64,000 nucleotides of DNA. Source: Mucilaginibacter sp. JRF. Lineage in GTDB: Bacteria > Bacteroidota > Bacteroidia > Sphingobacteriales > Sphingobacteriaceae. Of the stretch, positions 53,770 to 63,520 are shown piece after piece (the first letter of the stretch is position 1; each line of letters starts with the position of its first letter). The translations under genes and the position numbers were made by a program. The DNA lies in NCBI RefSeq assembly GCF_015223065.1, contig NZ_JADFBY010000002.1:186001-250000 (forward strand), given 5' to 3'. A model generated the notes under the pieces. It was not told the origin of the DNA, searched no databases, and saw only the letters and a program-made list of their open reading frames with translations.

Positions 53770-54791
53770 TGCAGGTCAATGTGTAAGGATATTGAAAACT
53801 GTTTTGCACTGTCTTTTATCACCAGCAAATGCTTTGATGGATAAATGAGCTCCAGCCGGTGCCGGGTATTCTCTATGCCCAGGCCGCTTTTTTCGGTGGT
53901 GTCCTTTTGCACATCTACCTTGTTGTTTACCACGTTGAGGCGCAGTTCAGTCCCTTCAACCGTCAGCGTGATCCTGATCAGGCTTTTTTGTTCCGAATTA
54001 ACCCCGTGCTTAAACGCGTTTTCGATAAACGGGATAAGCAACATGGGGGCTACCTGCAACGGCGGCACGTTTTCAGGGATGATGTATTCAAGTATCACGC
54101 TTCTGTCCAACCGTAGCTTTTGCAGCTCGATAAAGTTGTTGCTGTAATTGATCTCATCCTCCAAGGGCACAAAATCCTGTTGTATATCGCGCATGGTATA
54201 CCGCATCATTTCTGATAATTTATCAACCATGTCGGCCGCCATCGGTGAGGTGTCAATGGCGGTGGCGTAAATATTATTCAGGGTATTGAACAAAAAATGA
54301 GGATTGATCTGCGATTTGAGTGAGGCGATCTGCGCGGAAAGGCGTTCACTTTCTGTTTGCTTCAAGCGGTTATAACCCATCCACAGGATAGAGGAGATGA
54401 TAGCCAGGAACCACAGGGATATAGCGTTGATGATTATCACCGGTATCAGCTTCTCAACAATAGGATCAATTGTAGCGAATGTTTTTGAATCCAGATCAGG
54501 TAAAAAGAACAACCCTCCGGATACGGAAAGTACAACCACTATGGCCAGAGCGAGATAGATAAAATATTGCCCGTACTTTTTGCTGAGCAGAAACCGGGGT
54601 ATCAGATAAAGATAATTGATGTAAAAGGTGCTTAACAGTACGATGCTCAGCATCAGACAGAGCAATAAATATTTCAGATCTGATTCAGGGTCGAGCGCCC
54701 TGAAAACCTGGTCGGTAGAGGCATAGGGCAGCACCAGCAACAGCAGCCAAACCAAACAGTGTATAGCAATGGTAAATTTTTTAAATTCCAT
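53766..54791 (-). CDS. LytS/YehU-type sensor histidine kinase
   Basis: A 341-aa kinase from ATG 54791; the frame extends to a TTG at 54824. Four membrane helices cover about residues 10-155. The phospho-acceptor His lies in LKSQINPHFLFNTLNNIYAT (His_kinase, PF06580) and the ATP-binding domain ends with KSGLGIENTRHRL. No extracytoplasmic sensor domain is visible, so the signal may be membrane-borne. It is partnered by the LytTR regulator. Confidence 0.93.
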   Translation of the reverse strand: MEFKKFTIAIHCLVWLLLLVLPYASTDQVFRALDPESDLKYLLLCLMLSIVLLSTFYINYLYLIPRFLLSKKYGQYFIYLALAIVVVLSVSGGLFFLPDLDSKTFATIDPIVEKLIPVIIINAISLWFLAIISSILWMGYNRLKQTESERLSAQIASLKSQINPHFLFNTLNNIYATAIDTSPMAADMVDKLSEMMRYTMRDIQQDFVPLEDEINYSNNFIELQKLRLDRSVILEYIIPENVPPLQVAPMLLIPFIENAFKHGVNSEQKSLIRITLTVEGTELRLNVVNNKVDVQKDTTEKSGLGIENTRHRLELIYPSKHLLVIKDSAKQFSISLHIDLQ

Positions 54792-54913
54792 GAGTTTTTG
54801 CAAATAATCCGCAAACCAATGCAATAGCCCAAGCTATTCAAAAAAAATGAGATGAAGTAAGGGTTTTTGTAGAAGAAGGATAAAAGACAGGGCTATGTAG
54901 CTTTGTATACAAA

Positions 54914-54944
54914 CAGGGTTGCTCTTTTGGAGCAACCCTGTTTT
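54914..54944. terminator. Terminator after the SusCD/phosphoesterase operon
   Basis: CAGGGTTGCTC (54914-54924) and GAGCAACCCTG (54930-54940) form a perfect 11-bp stem with loop TTTTG, followed by TTTT on plus and TTTG on minus. It lies 67 bases past the end of the leftward phosphodiesterase gene. Confidence 0.8.
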
Positions 54945-55011
54945 AGCCATTATGGAAATTGCCGGATGATAAAAACTTTCTTACCGAATAGTGATCTCGA
55001 GATGATGTTAT

Positions 55012-56364
55012 TTACTTAGCGCTAAACAATCCCGGGTAAAGTATCCCATCCACACCCTTCATATCAATACCTAAAAGTTTGGCTATAATGGGGGCTATAT
55101 CTTCCTGACCTATGAGTGGTAATACCACGCCCGGTTTTATGCCGTTACCAAAGGCTACAAAACCGGTTTGTATCTGCTTAAAATCAGTAGGCAAATAACC
55201 GTGGGTACCACCTTTGGCCGCGGTAAGCATGTTACCTTTTGCCGCCGCGCCAAAGCTAACGCCCTGGTATGCCGCTAAAGCCAATGCTGCGTTAGGGTCG
55301 CCCTGTGCATCGGCAAGGGCTTTTTTATCAAGCACATGGAATAGTTTTTTTACACCATCAGGTAGTTCGGCTAATGCCTTGTTCACTTTCTCTAATGTAG
55401 CTTTATCCTTCGGGTTGCGCAGGTGCAGGAAGGCCGAGCCTCCGCTGGCCTGAAAATAAGCTTTCCAGTTTTCTTTGTTCTCATTATCATACAAACCAAT
55501 ACCGGCCAGCATAACGTTGGGGTTAAACTGCGTATGTATGTCAACAAAACCATGATCACCGGTGAGTATAAAGGTTGTGTTCTTGGTCATGCCGGCCATT
55601 TCAACGGCATCAATAATGGTTTTTACGGCTACGTCAACACCCACAACAGCTGAACGTACCTTATCACCATCACGACCCTGCTCATGCTCAAAATGATCTG
55701 TCAGGCCAATGTGTATGGCTAAAAACGCGGGTTTATATTTACGCAGAATATAACCAGCCATGCGGGCCTTGTTCTGATCGTTATTATAATAATCAAGCGT
55801 TGCGCCAAACTCACTAAACTTGCCTATAGCGTTTTCCTGCACCTCATCAAACAGCGCTTTCGGGTTCGATTCATTATATAGCGCCTTGATCTCGTCTTTC
55901 TTTTCGCCCTTATTTTTAGGGAGGATAACGAATTCAGGCAGGTTATAATCTATGGGCGCGCCAACGGTTACCGGCCAGCTTACGCCGGCGGTGGTTAGTC
56001 CGGCGGCCTTAGCGGCCGTCCATAAAGTAGGCACCTTAATATCCTTATAATACCAAAACCATTTGCCCGATATACCTAAAGGCTCAACCGGTGTGTTATA
56101 ATAAATGCCATGTTTTGCAGGTAATACACCACTTACAATGGTGGTGTGCGATGGATAAGTTACCGTTGGGAAACTGCCGCGTACCCCCTCGGCATACGAG
56201 CCGCTTTGCATTCCCTGGCGAATGTTCACCATTCCCCACGATGGGTCCATATAAAACTCTGGGCGCAAGCCATCAATGCTAATAAGTACCACATGTTTCT
56301 CCTGTGCCTGCGCAGCCGTGCCAATAAATAAGCAAGCAACAAGGCTTATAAATAATTTTTTCAT
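55012..56364 (-). CDS. Alkaline-phosphatase-superfamily phosphodiesterase (NPP type)
   Basis: A 450-aa exported enzyme from ATG 56364 (signal ending ACLFIGTAAQAQ); an open frame upstream to 56424 is ignored. Type I phosphodiesterase/nucleotide pyrophosphatase motifs: metal Asp in VLISIDGLRPEF, nucleophile Thr in FPTVTYPSHTTIVSG, metal ligands in IGLTDHFEHEQG and TGDHGFVDIHTQ. Such enzymes cleave phosphodiester or pyrophosphate bonds of nucleotides and related compounds. Ten bases after the metallophosphoesterase gene. Confidence 0.92.
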   Translation of the reverse strand: MKKLFISLVACLFIGTAAQAQEKHVVLISIDGLRPEFYMDPSWGMVNIRQGMQSGSYAEGVRGSFPTVTYPSHTTIVSGVLPAKHGIYYNTPVEPLGISGKWFWYYKDIKVPTLWTAAKAAGLTTAGVSWPVTVGAPIDYNLPEFVILPKNKGEKKDEIKALYNESNPKALFDEVQENAIGKFSEFGATLDYYNNDQNKARMAGYILRKYKPAFLAIHIGLTDHFEHEQGRDGDKVRSAVVGVDVAVKTIIDAVEMAGMTKNTTFILTGDHGFVDIHTQFNPNVMLAGIGLYDNENKENWKAYFQASGGSAFLHLRNPKDKATLEKVNKALAELPDGVKKLFHVLDKKALADAQGDPNAALALAAYQGVSFGAAAKGNMLTAAKGGTHGYLPTDFKQIQTGFVAFGNGIKPGVVLPLIGQEDIAPIIAKLLGIDMKGVDGILYPGLFSAK

Positions 56365-56374
56365 GATATGTTCT

Positions 56375-57394
56375 TTAAAATAAAGGCACTGTGAATTTAC
56401 TGTCGCCATCAGTTTCTTCCTCATGGGTGTAAGGCGAAAAGGTGCGTACGCTGATGGTGTTATTTTTTACCGAGAAGGTATATAAACGCATCAGTCCGTT
56501 ACCCCCACCCGGGCGACTTTGGTAATCGTTCAAAAAGGTTTTAATGGTATGCCCGTTATAAATATCGGTACGGTAGCCTTCGCCATTAGCGCCTACGTGG
56601 CCGCAAAGCATCATAAATAGGTTGGGGTTACCTTTCAGGCTTTCATATATCGCTTTGCCTTCGGCATTAAGGGGTGCCTGTGGTTCGTTCGACCCTTTTA
56701 CCGGGTTATAAAACAGGATGGAATGGCTTACCACTATGGCCTTGCGCTTTTCGTTCTTCTTTAATACCTCATTGGCCCAGGCATACAGGTTAGCCTGATC
56801 CTCGTTATGCGCGTCAAACTCCAGGAAAACTACAATAAAATCAACACCACCGGCAGTAAATAGGTCATAATGGCTATCGTTATTTTCGCCGTAGTGGCCA
56901 CCATAGTATGGCCTGCCCTCAAAATGTTTAACACCAAAATACTGGTTGTAACCAGTGGTAGTACCCTTTACCGGGTATTGCGACGGAAACTGATCATGAT
57001 TACCCACAGCCAGTCCGTAAGGTATGCTTACCGGAGTTTCTAAACCGTACAAGGCCGTTTTAGCCATATACCATTCAGCCCGGTTGGTTACCGGGTTATC
57101 GCCATGCTCGGTAATATCGCCCATGTGGGCAACATAGGCTATATTCTCCTTTTGCTGATTATCCTGTATCCACTTTATCTGCGCCTTAAACATATCAAAG
57201 TTGCCGCCCAACTGGGCTTGGGCCAGGTAGTATTGCGTATCAGGCAATACCGCTATCGAAAAATTGCCGGGTTTGGTAGTGGCCGGTTTGCCCGGTGTAT
57301 TTAAAACGGTTTCGGGCGGGGTTTGCGCCGTTGCTATGCCGGTACCGGCTAAAAGGCTTACAAGCGCGGCGGTGAGGGTTAATTTTGTTTTCAT
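56375..57394 (-). CDS. Secreted calcineurin-like metallophosphoesterase
   Basis: A 339-aa exported phosphoesterase from ATG 57394 (signal ending GTGIATAQ); the frame extends upstream only to TTG. Metallophosphoesterase motifs: VLPDTQYYL (Asp replaces the usual DxH His by Thr-Gln, as in many secreted members), HMGDITEHGD, VGNHDQFP and a late GHVGANGEG. It follows susD by 72 bases in the same operon, implying that the imported ligand is dephosphorylated. Confidence 0.9.
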   Translation of the reverse strand: MKTKLTLTAALVSLLAGTGIATAQTPPETVLNTPGKPATTKPGNFSIAVLPDTQYYLAQAQLGGNFDMFKAQIKWIQDNQQKENIAYVAHMGDITEHGDNPVTNRAEWYMAKTALYGLETPVSIPYGLAVGNHDQFPSQYPVKGTTTGYNQYFGVKHFEGRPYYGGHYGENNDSHYDLFTAGGVDFIVVFLEFDAHNEDQANLYAWANEVLKKNEKRKAIVVSHSILFYNPVKGSNEPQAPLNAEGKAIYESLKGNPNLFMMLCGHVGANGEGYRTDIYNGHTIKTFLNDYQSRPGGGNGLMRLYTFSVKNNTISVRTFSPYTHEEETDGDSKFTVPLF

Positions 57395-57466
57395 ATTGTG
57401 AGAGATCAAATCTTAAAGTAAAAAAGAGTAGCGGTAATGCCTGCCGCTACTCTGTGTTGTGAAATA

Positions 57467-59005
57467 TCAATAACCCGGGTTTTGCAACATTTTGCCGGGA
57501 TTCATATCAATTTCGGGTTGGGGTATTGGGTAAAGCAACTTGTAGTCGGTTACGTTGTAGGCATCGGGTGTAAGGTAGTTTACCTCCTGCTTAAGCCTTT
57601 GGCCAAAGGCATTCATTACCTGTACAGCCTTGCCGCCGCGAACCAGATCGTGCCAGCGGTGGTTCTCAAAGGCCAGCTCAACACGGCGCTCATGCTCAAT
57701 TATGGTGCGCAGTTCGGCCTGGCCGCCGGTGGTTATATCGTCCAATCCGGCACGGTCACGCACGGTATTCAAGGCCGCGAGCGGCGATTTGCCCTGCTCG
57801 TTTTGTGCTTCGGCCAGCATCAGCAAAGCATCTGAGTAACGGTATACCGGGAAGTTATCGCTCGATCCGGTTACAGCCGCAAAAGGTTGATGGATGTATT
57901 TTTTGATGTAAGGTACACCAACTTTACCATCGGCGGGTGTATAGTTGATAATGCTTTTGTTAGCTGAATAAACAAACAGATCGCTGGCATTATAAGTACC
58001 CTCTGCTATACCTATTGATGCATCCAAACGCGCGTCATTAGGTTCAAAGTCATCTATCAGATCCTGAGTCGGAGTATTCCAGCCGCCGGTCGAGCTGTTA
58101 TTGATAGCTATGCCTGTTATGATGGCTGTATTGGTGCTTCGCGGTAAAAAATGGAACGGCAGCGGGTTTGGCGTTACGCCAAGTACGGTACCACCCAGGT
58201 ATTGTACCTCAAATATCGACTCCTTGCTGTTTTTATTGGTTACGGCAAAGGCATCGCCATAGTTAGCATTTAGGGCATAACCCATGGCTGGCAGGGTGTT
58301 CAGCAAGGTTTCGGCTTCGGCCCATTTTTTTTGCGTCATGTACACCTCGGCAAGCAGCATAGTGGCCGAGCCCTTGGTAGCCAGGCCCGATTGCGGGAAC
58401 TTAGCAGGTGGCTGTAATTCGGCAATGGCGTCCTTAGCATCAGCAATGATCTGATTGTAAACCTCATCGGCAGTTGAGCGGATCAGGAAAGCATCCTCGG
58501 CATTGGTAACTGTTTTAACAAACAGCGGTACCCCACCGTAAAGGCGCACTAACTTAAAGTAATAAAAGGCGCGTAAAAATTTGGCCTGCCCGTCAATAGG
58601 CGCTTTTACTTCGGCGGCGAAGCTTGCATCGGCAAGCTTTTCAATTACCACATTTGCACGCGATACGCCCGAATAGCAGTGCTCCCAAACCGCATTCACA
58701 TAACTGTTGGTTGAGGTATTTGTAAAATCGGGAATGTTTTCGCGGTGTATGTAAGCCGTACCGCGGTTGCTTGGGTATGGCTGGTAGATGGTATTGTCTG
58801 ACCGCATTTCGCAAGTGAAATAATCATTCAGCATTACATCCCTTAGTTTAACATAGGCACCTATAACAGCCTGGTTAAATTGCTCAGGAGTTTTGTAGAA
58901 CGATTCATCTGTATATTGATCCTCCGGGGCAAGGTCGATAAAGCTTTTTTTGCATGCCGATGTAACGATCAAAGCAAGGGCAAGCAGTATATATATCTTT
59001 TTCAT
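57467..59005 (-). CDS. SusD/RagB nutrient-binding lipoprotein
   Basis: A 512-aa surface lipoprotein with lipobox Cys in LALIVTSACKKSF. The SusD fold shows TPR-like helices (FLRAFYYFKLVRLYGGVPLF) and the C-terminal LNTVRDRAGLD and ELAFENHRWHDLVRGGKA. It caps the adjacent SusC transporter and binds the ligand. 26 bases after susC. Ligand unknown, but neighbouring enzymes are phosphoesterases. Confidence 0.95.
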   Translation of the reverse strand: MKKIYILLALALIVTSACKKSFIDLAPEDQYTDESFYKTPEQFNQAVIGAYVKLRDVMLNDYFTCEMRSDNTIYQPYPSNRGTAYIHRENIPDFTNTSTNSYVNAVWEHCYSGVSRANVVIEKLADASFAAEVKAPIDGQAKFLRAFYYFKLVRLYGGVPLFVKTVTNAEDAFLIRSTADEVYNQIIADAKDAIAELQPPAKFPQSGLATKGSATMLLAEVYMTQKKWAEAETLLNTLPAMGYALNANYGDAFAVTNKNSKESIFEVQYLGGTVLGVTPNPLPFHFLPRSTNTAIITGIAINNSSTGGWNTPTQDLIDDFEPNDARLDASIGIAEGTYNASDLFVYSANKSIINYTPADGKVGVPYIKKYIHQPFAAVTGSSDNFPVYRYSDALLMLAEAQNEQGKSPLAALNTVRDRAGLDDITTGGQAELRTIIEHERRVELAFENHRWHDLVRGGKAVQVMNAFGQRLKQEVNYLTPDAYNVTDYKLLYPIPQPEIDMNPGKMLQNPGY

Positions 59006-59031
59006 TTGTACGTTTATTAATGATTAACCGA

Positions 59032-62000
59032 TTATTTAAATGTTGCCGAAATACCGAATGAGAAGGTGCGTGGAATAGGGTAGGCGTTCTCGTCAATACC
59101 TATACCCAGCGTTGGGTCAAGTCCGGCAAAGTTTATCTCGGGGTTCATGCCGCTGTATTTGGTTAATACAAATGCTTGCTGAACTGAACTGTAAACGCGC
59201 AGGCTGCGAAGCACCGATTTGCTTTTCAGATCAAAACGGTAACCTAACGATATATTCTTAGCGGTTAAGTAAGAGCCATCCTCAACCCATTGGGTATTTA
59301 CCGAACGGCCTATACCGGTAGTGCCGGTTTTGGTACGCGGGTACACCCCCGAGCCCGGGTTTTCGGGCGAGCGCCAGTGATCAGCAGCGGCGGCTAACAT
59401 TACACGCGAGCCATCAAGGTTAGTTTGGTACGCCCATTTAGCGGCATTCAAAATATCGCCACCTACCGAAAAGGCCATGTGGATATTCAGATCCCAGTTT
59501 TTATAAATAAAGTTATTGGTTAAACCACCGGTGAGTGATGGGGTCGGGTCGCCAATAAAGGTACGGTCGTTAACATCATCAATAACACCGTCGCCGTTAA
59601 GGTCGCGCATTTTAAGCGTACCCACGTCAGACGTGCTGCCGTATTTGGCCGAGTTAGCCAGATCTGCCGCATCCTTATATAATCCATCATTAATAAAACC
59701 ATAAAACTCACCAAAATGGCGGCCTTCCTGCTGGCGATAGTAATCAGAAGTAACCGTATTATTTCTGCGGATAAAGCCAGGGTCAACCAGGTCTTTAATA
59801 ATATTACGGTCGATAGAGATATTCAGGTTAGTGCTCCATTTAAATTTACCTGTAGTGTTAACAGAGTTTACGGTAAACTCATGGCCCCACAATTCTACAA
59901 TGCCCACGTTATCTAAAATACTGCCATATCCCGAAGCTTGGGGTATCGGCCTGTTCATGATCAAACCGTCAGATACCTTGTGATAATAATCGTAAGTGAA
60001 CGATAGGCGGTTATTCAGTATAGCCAGATCTAAACCGATGTCAAACTGTTTATTACGCTCCCAGCGCAGGTTTCTGTTAGCCAGCCTGTTGTTGGTTTGG
60101 CCGATAACTGAAGCGCCATCCAAAGCATAATAATATTTACCGATAGTGGCCTGTGCCTCGTAGTTATTGGTGAAAAAGTTATTACCTGTTATACCATAGC
60201 TCGAACGGATCTTCAACATATCTAAAAAGCGGAAGTTTTGCATGAATGCCTCATCGCTAACTATCCAGCCTGCTGATATGGATGGGAAGGTACCATACTT
60301 ACGATCCTCGCCAAAGCGCGACGAACCATCGCGGCGCATGGCAGCCTGTAACAGGTAACGGCCTTTGTAATTGTAATTTAAGCGGGCAAAGGTTGATAGC
60401 AATGAGTAAGCATTATAACCGCTGCTACCGCTTGAAATACTGCCCGCTGCCGATAGGTATGGAATATCATCATTAGGGAAACCCAAACCGGTTAAGGTAT
60501 TGCTGGTGCCGCTGTATTTTTGTGCCGAGTAACCTACCAGCGCTTCAAAGTTATGGTCGTTAGCGAAGGTTTTGTTGTATACCAGGTTTCCCTCAGCTGT
60601 GTACGATCCATTATCGTTGGCACTGCTGGTACCGGTTGTTTGCCCCTCGGTTGAGGTTACTAAGCCCGATTGAAAATACTGACGAGTTTCATTACCCTTA
60701 TCAACACCCACATTGGCTTTAAAGCTAAGACCGCTTAAAAACTCGTAGTTTAAATAAGCGTTAGCTAAAATGCGGGTTGTTTTATAATCATCATTAGTGA
60801 GGGTGAACTGCGCCAGCGGGTTAATATAAGCCACCATGCCCGGCGAACTGGTGTTACGGTCAAGCGTGCCATCCTCTTTATAGGGGGATTTTAACGGACT
60901 GGCCTCGAATATACGCTCGAACAAACCACCAACGCCATCGGTATTTAAACGCACGTTATGGTCAAGTCTGTAGCTTGGCGCCAGGTTAAAGCCTACCTTT
61001 AGCTTATTGTTAGCTAACGACAGATCCTGGTTCATACGTAACGAGAAAAGGCGGGTGCCGGTGTTTATTAATACGCCCTGCTGCTCCTGGTAGCCGGCCA
61101 CAATGGTTGAGGTTGATCTTTCGCCTGCTGATTGTATGGTGAGGTCGTAATTTTGGATAGGCGCGGCACGGGTGAGTAACTTAAACCAGTTGGTACCTTC
61201 GCCATATTGTTCAGGGTTTTGGTACTCGGCAGGTGTAGCGGCAGTGCTGCCTTCGTACAGGCGTGCATCTTCAAACTTTTCATTCATGTACTGGGCAAAG
61301 CCGCGCGCGTCCATCATTTTGGGCACACGCTCACCCGGAATTTTTTGAACGCCATAGTTGGCATTGAACACTATTTTGGCATCGCCGGGTTTGGCATGTT
61401 TGGTGGTAATTAAAACAACACCATTTGCCGCGCGCGAACCATATAGCGCCGTTGCCGAGGCATCCTTAAGTATACTGAAGCTCTCAATCTCGGATGGGTT
61501 GATGTTGTTGATGCTACCCGTAACAGGCATACCATCAATTACAAAAAGCGGCTGATTGCTGGCATAAAATGATGCCGCGCCGCGTATACGAAAATCAATA
61601 CCCCTGCCCGGCTGCCCGCTGCTTAGCGCTACCTGCACACCGGCAACCTTGCCCTGCATTTGTTGCGAAAACTGTATCACAGGCATATCCTGCAAAGGCG
61701 CCGCGCTCAGTTCAGCTACCGAGCCGGTTACTTCGCGCACACGCTGTTTTCCATAACTCACCGTAACCTCTTTTAACAGGCTGCCGCCGGTAAGGGTAAA
61801 GTTTAGCGAGGTTGTTTTATCGCCCTTTATTTCAACATTATTAATGGTTGATGTTTGGTAACCTATAAATGATGCTTCGAGGGTATAGGTACCTTCGGGC
61901 AGTTGAAGGCTGTAGCTGCCATCAGCCTTTGTAGCCGCGCCAATGGTAGTACCTTTGGCGCGTACGTTAGCGCCCGGTACAGGGGTGCCATGCTCATCGG

Positions 62001-62385
62001 TTACAATACCGTTAAGCTTGCCGTACACCTGGCGGTAAAGTACAACGGTGCCTGCCTGTTCGCGGTAGCCGATATCGGTATTGCTTAACAGGTTGCTCAA
62101 TACCTTATCTAACGATTGTGCTGAAAAATCAGCACGCTTTACTTTCTTTTTGTTTAGTTGTAAAAACTCCTCATCATACGCAAAGTTGATATTTAACTGA
62201 TTTTGTATCTGCTGAATAACAGATGACAGGCTTTGGCCCGACGCGTGAACGTCAACTTTTGTTTGCAGCACCTGCGCCTTACTATCAGTAGCCTTAACCG
62301 TTACAAGGCCTACCGTGAGCAGTATGCAGGTTGATAAAATGGTGATACGCATAAAATGCCTCCATAACTTTGTACAGAAATTCAT
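59032..62385 (-). CDS. SusC/RagA TonB-dependent transporter with STN domain
   Basis: A 1117-aa outer-membrane importer. After the signal peptide, residues about 45-115 form an STN domain (LSSVIQQIQNQLNINFAYDE), which contacts FecR-type anti-sigma factors. A CarboxypepD_reg-like domain (LNGIVTDEHGTPVPGANV) and the SusC plug (QMQGKVAGVQVALSSGQPG, FVIDGMPVTG, SILKDASATALYGSRAANGV) follow, then the barrel. STN plus the upstream FecR and sigma genes indicates substrate-triggered trans-envelope induction. Confidence 0.96.
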   Translation of the reverse strand: MNFCTKLWRHFMRITILSTCILLTVGLVTVKATDSKAQVLQTKVDVHASGQSLSSVIQQIQNQLNINFAYDEEFLQLNKKKVKRADFSAQSLDKVLSNLLSNTDIGYREQAGTVVLYRQVYGKLNGIVTDEHGTPVPGANVRAKGTTIGAATKADGSYSLQLPEGTYTLEASFIGYQTSTINNVEIKGDKTTSLNFTLTGGSLLKEVTVSYGKQRVREVTGSVAELSAAPLQDMPVIQFSQQMQGKVAGVQVALSSGQPGRGIDFRIRGAASFYASNQPLFVIDGMPVTGSINNINPSEIESFSILKDASATALYGSRAANGVVLITTKHAKPGDAKIVFNANYGVQKIPGERVPKMMDARGFAQYMNEKFEDARLYEGSTAATPAEYQNPEQYGEGTNWFKLLTRAAPIQNYDLTIQSAGERSTSTIVAGYQEQQGVLINTGTRLFSLRMNQDLSLANNKLKVGFNLAPSYRLDHNVRLNTDGVGGLFERIFEASPLKSPYKEDGTLDRNTSSPGMVAYINPLAQFTLTNDDYKTTRILANAYLNYEFLSGLSFKANVGVDKGNETRQYFQSGLVTSTEGQTTGTSSANDNGSYTAEGNLVYNKTFANDHNFEALVGYSAQKYSGTSNTLTGLGFPNDDIPYLSAAGSISSGSSGYNAYSLLSTFARLNYNYKGRYLLQAAMRRDGSSRFGEDRKYGTFPSISAGWIVSDEAFMQNFRFLDMLKIRSSYGITGNNFFTNNYEAQATIGKYYYALDGASVIGQTNNRLANRNLRWERNKQFDIGLDLAILNNRLSFTYDYYHKVSDGLIMNRPIPQASGYGSILDNVGIVELWGHEFTVNSVNTTGKFKWSTNLNISIDRNIIKDLVDPGFIRRNNTVTSDYYRQQEGRHFGEFYGFINDGLYKDAADLANSAKYGSTSDVGTLKMRDLNGDGVIDDVNDRTFIGDPTPSLTGGLTNNFIYKNWDLNIHMAFSVGGDILNAAKWAYQTNLDGSRVMLAAAADHWRSPENPGSGVYPRTKTGTTGIGRSVNTQWVEDGSYLTAKNISLGYRFDLKSKSVLRSLRVYSSVQQAFVLTKYSGMNPEINFAGLDPTLGIGIDENAYPIPRTFSFGISATFK

Positions 62386-62513
62386 ATTTTTATTCGCTTT
62401 GTAATTTTTTGAATGGGATTGCTTAGCATAAGCAAGCGCGGGTTGCCGCCCGTAGCTTGCTCTTTATATATCTTGTTCCGGGTATGTTTTTATTGCCCGG
62501 TTATTATCTCGCT

Positions 62514-63452
62514 TTAATAAATAACTATATCATTACCCTCCTTCCTGTAATGGGTGTTATGCATTTGTGTTATCATTTGTAAGGTTTGTTCGGCCGGTAA
62601 ATTGGCCTGTATGGGTAGTGTAAAGCGGTAGCCGGTAATTTCAGCGCTGCCCGCTTTTATGGTTATACCCAGCTGGTTTTTTATTACCGCTGCCAACTCG
62701 GCAAATGTTGCCTGCCTTAAGTAAATAATGCCGGTTTTCCAGCCCTGGGCTGCATTAATATCAACCTTATGCTGATTGTATTGGCCAGTGCTGGTGTTAT
62801 ACATCAACTCCTGCCCGGGGGTAAGGTAAATGGTGCGCCCGTTTTTAGTGCTTACACCTACTTTACCTGTGGCTACCATCACCTTAAGCTCGGGCATGTT
62901 ATGGTAAGCATTAATATTGAATGATGTACCCAGCACATGCACCTTTACCTTTGAGGTATGCACTATAAAAGGCTTTTTAGCATCGTGCTTAACATCAAAA
63001 AAAGCTTCGCCTTCATCTAAATATATTTCGCGCAGGGTGCCGTCAAATTGCTCGGGAAAACGTAAGCGGGTTGCGCTGTTTAGCCATACTGCCGAGCTGT
63101 CCTGAAGCACAAGGCGTTGTATCTGTCCGTTTTTGGTGGATGCAAGACTGTAAACAGTCGCCGGTTTGGGTTTTAGTTTATGGTAAGCTACAGCGCCTAT
63201 CAAAGCGAATACCAATACAGCGGCAGCTACCCTGATATATTGATATAACCTGCGTTGAGGCGCGATAGAGATAGCAGGCTCAATAGCCGAATTTATATTG
63301 CGCAGCAGCTTTTGCCTTACGCCATCAGCCAAAGGTTTATCCTCGGCCTGGGTGTACGACGCGTACCAGGCCTCAACCAAAGCGCGCTCGGTTTCGTTAG
63401 CCGAACCATCCTGATAGCGCTTAAGCAGCCTTTTAAATTTGTACCTGTTCAT
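62514..63452 (-). CDS. FecR-type anti-sigma factor
   Basis: A 312-aa inner-membrane regulator. A cytoplasmic N-terminal domain (residues 1 to about 75) precedes one membrane helix (VAAAVLVFALIGAVAYH). The periplasmic FecR domain has LQDSSAVWLNSATRLRFP and GEAFFDVKHDAKKPFIVHT, then VHVLGTSFNINAY. A C-terminal DUF4974-like part follows (NTHYRKEGNDIVIY end). It should hold or activate the adjacent ECF sigma factor in response to the SusC STN domain. Confidence 0.94.
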   Translation of the reverse strand: MNRYKFKRLLKRYQDGSANETERALVEAWYASYTQAEDKPLADGVRQKLLRNINSAIEPAISIAPQRRLYQYIRVAAAVLVFALIGAVAYHKLKPKPATVYSLASTKNGQIQRLVLQDSSAVWLNSATRLRFPEQFDGTLREIYLDEGEAFFDVKHDAKKPFIVHTSKVKVHVLGTSFNINAYHNMPELKVMVATGKVGVSTKNGRTIYLTPGQELMYNTSTGQYNQHKVDINAAQGWKTGIIYLRQATFAELAAVIKNQLGITIKAGSAEITGYRFTLPIQANLPAEQTLQMITQMHNTHYRKEGNDIVIY

Positions 63453-63520
63453 TTCGTGTATTTTCAGCCTTATGTCGCTAAAAACACCTTGAGGTACTTT
63501 TAAATAAAGTTATAGTTATG

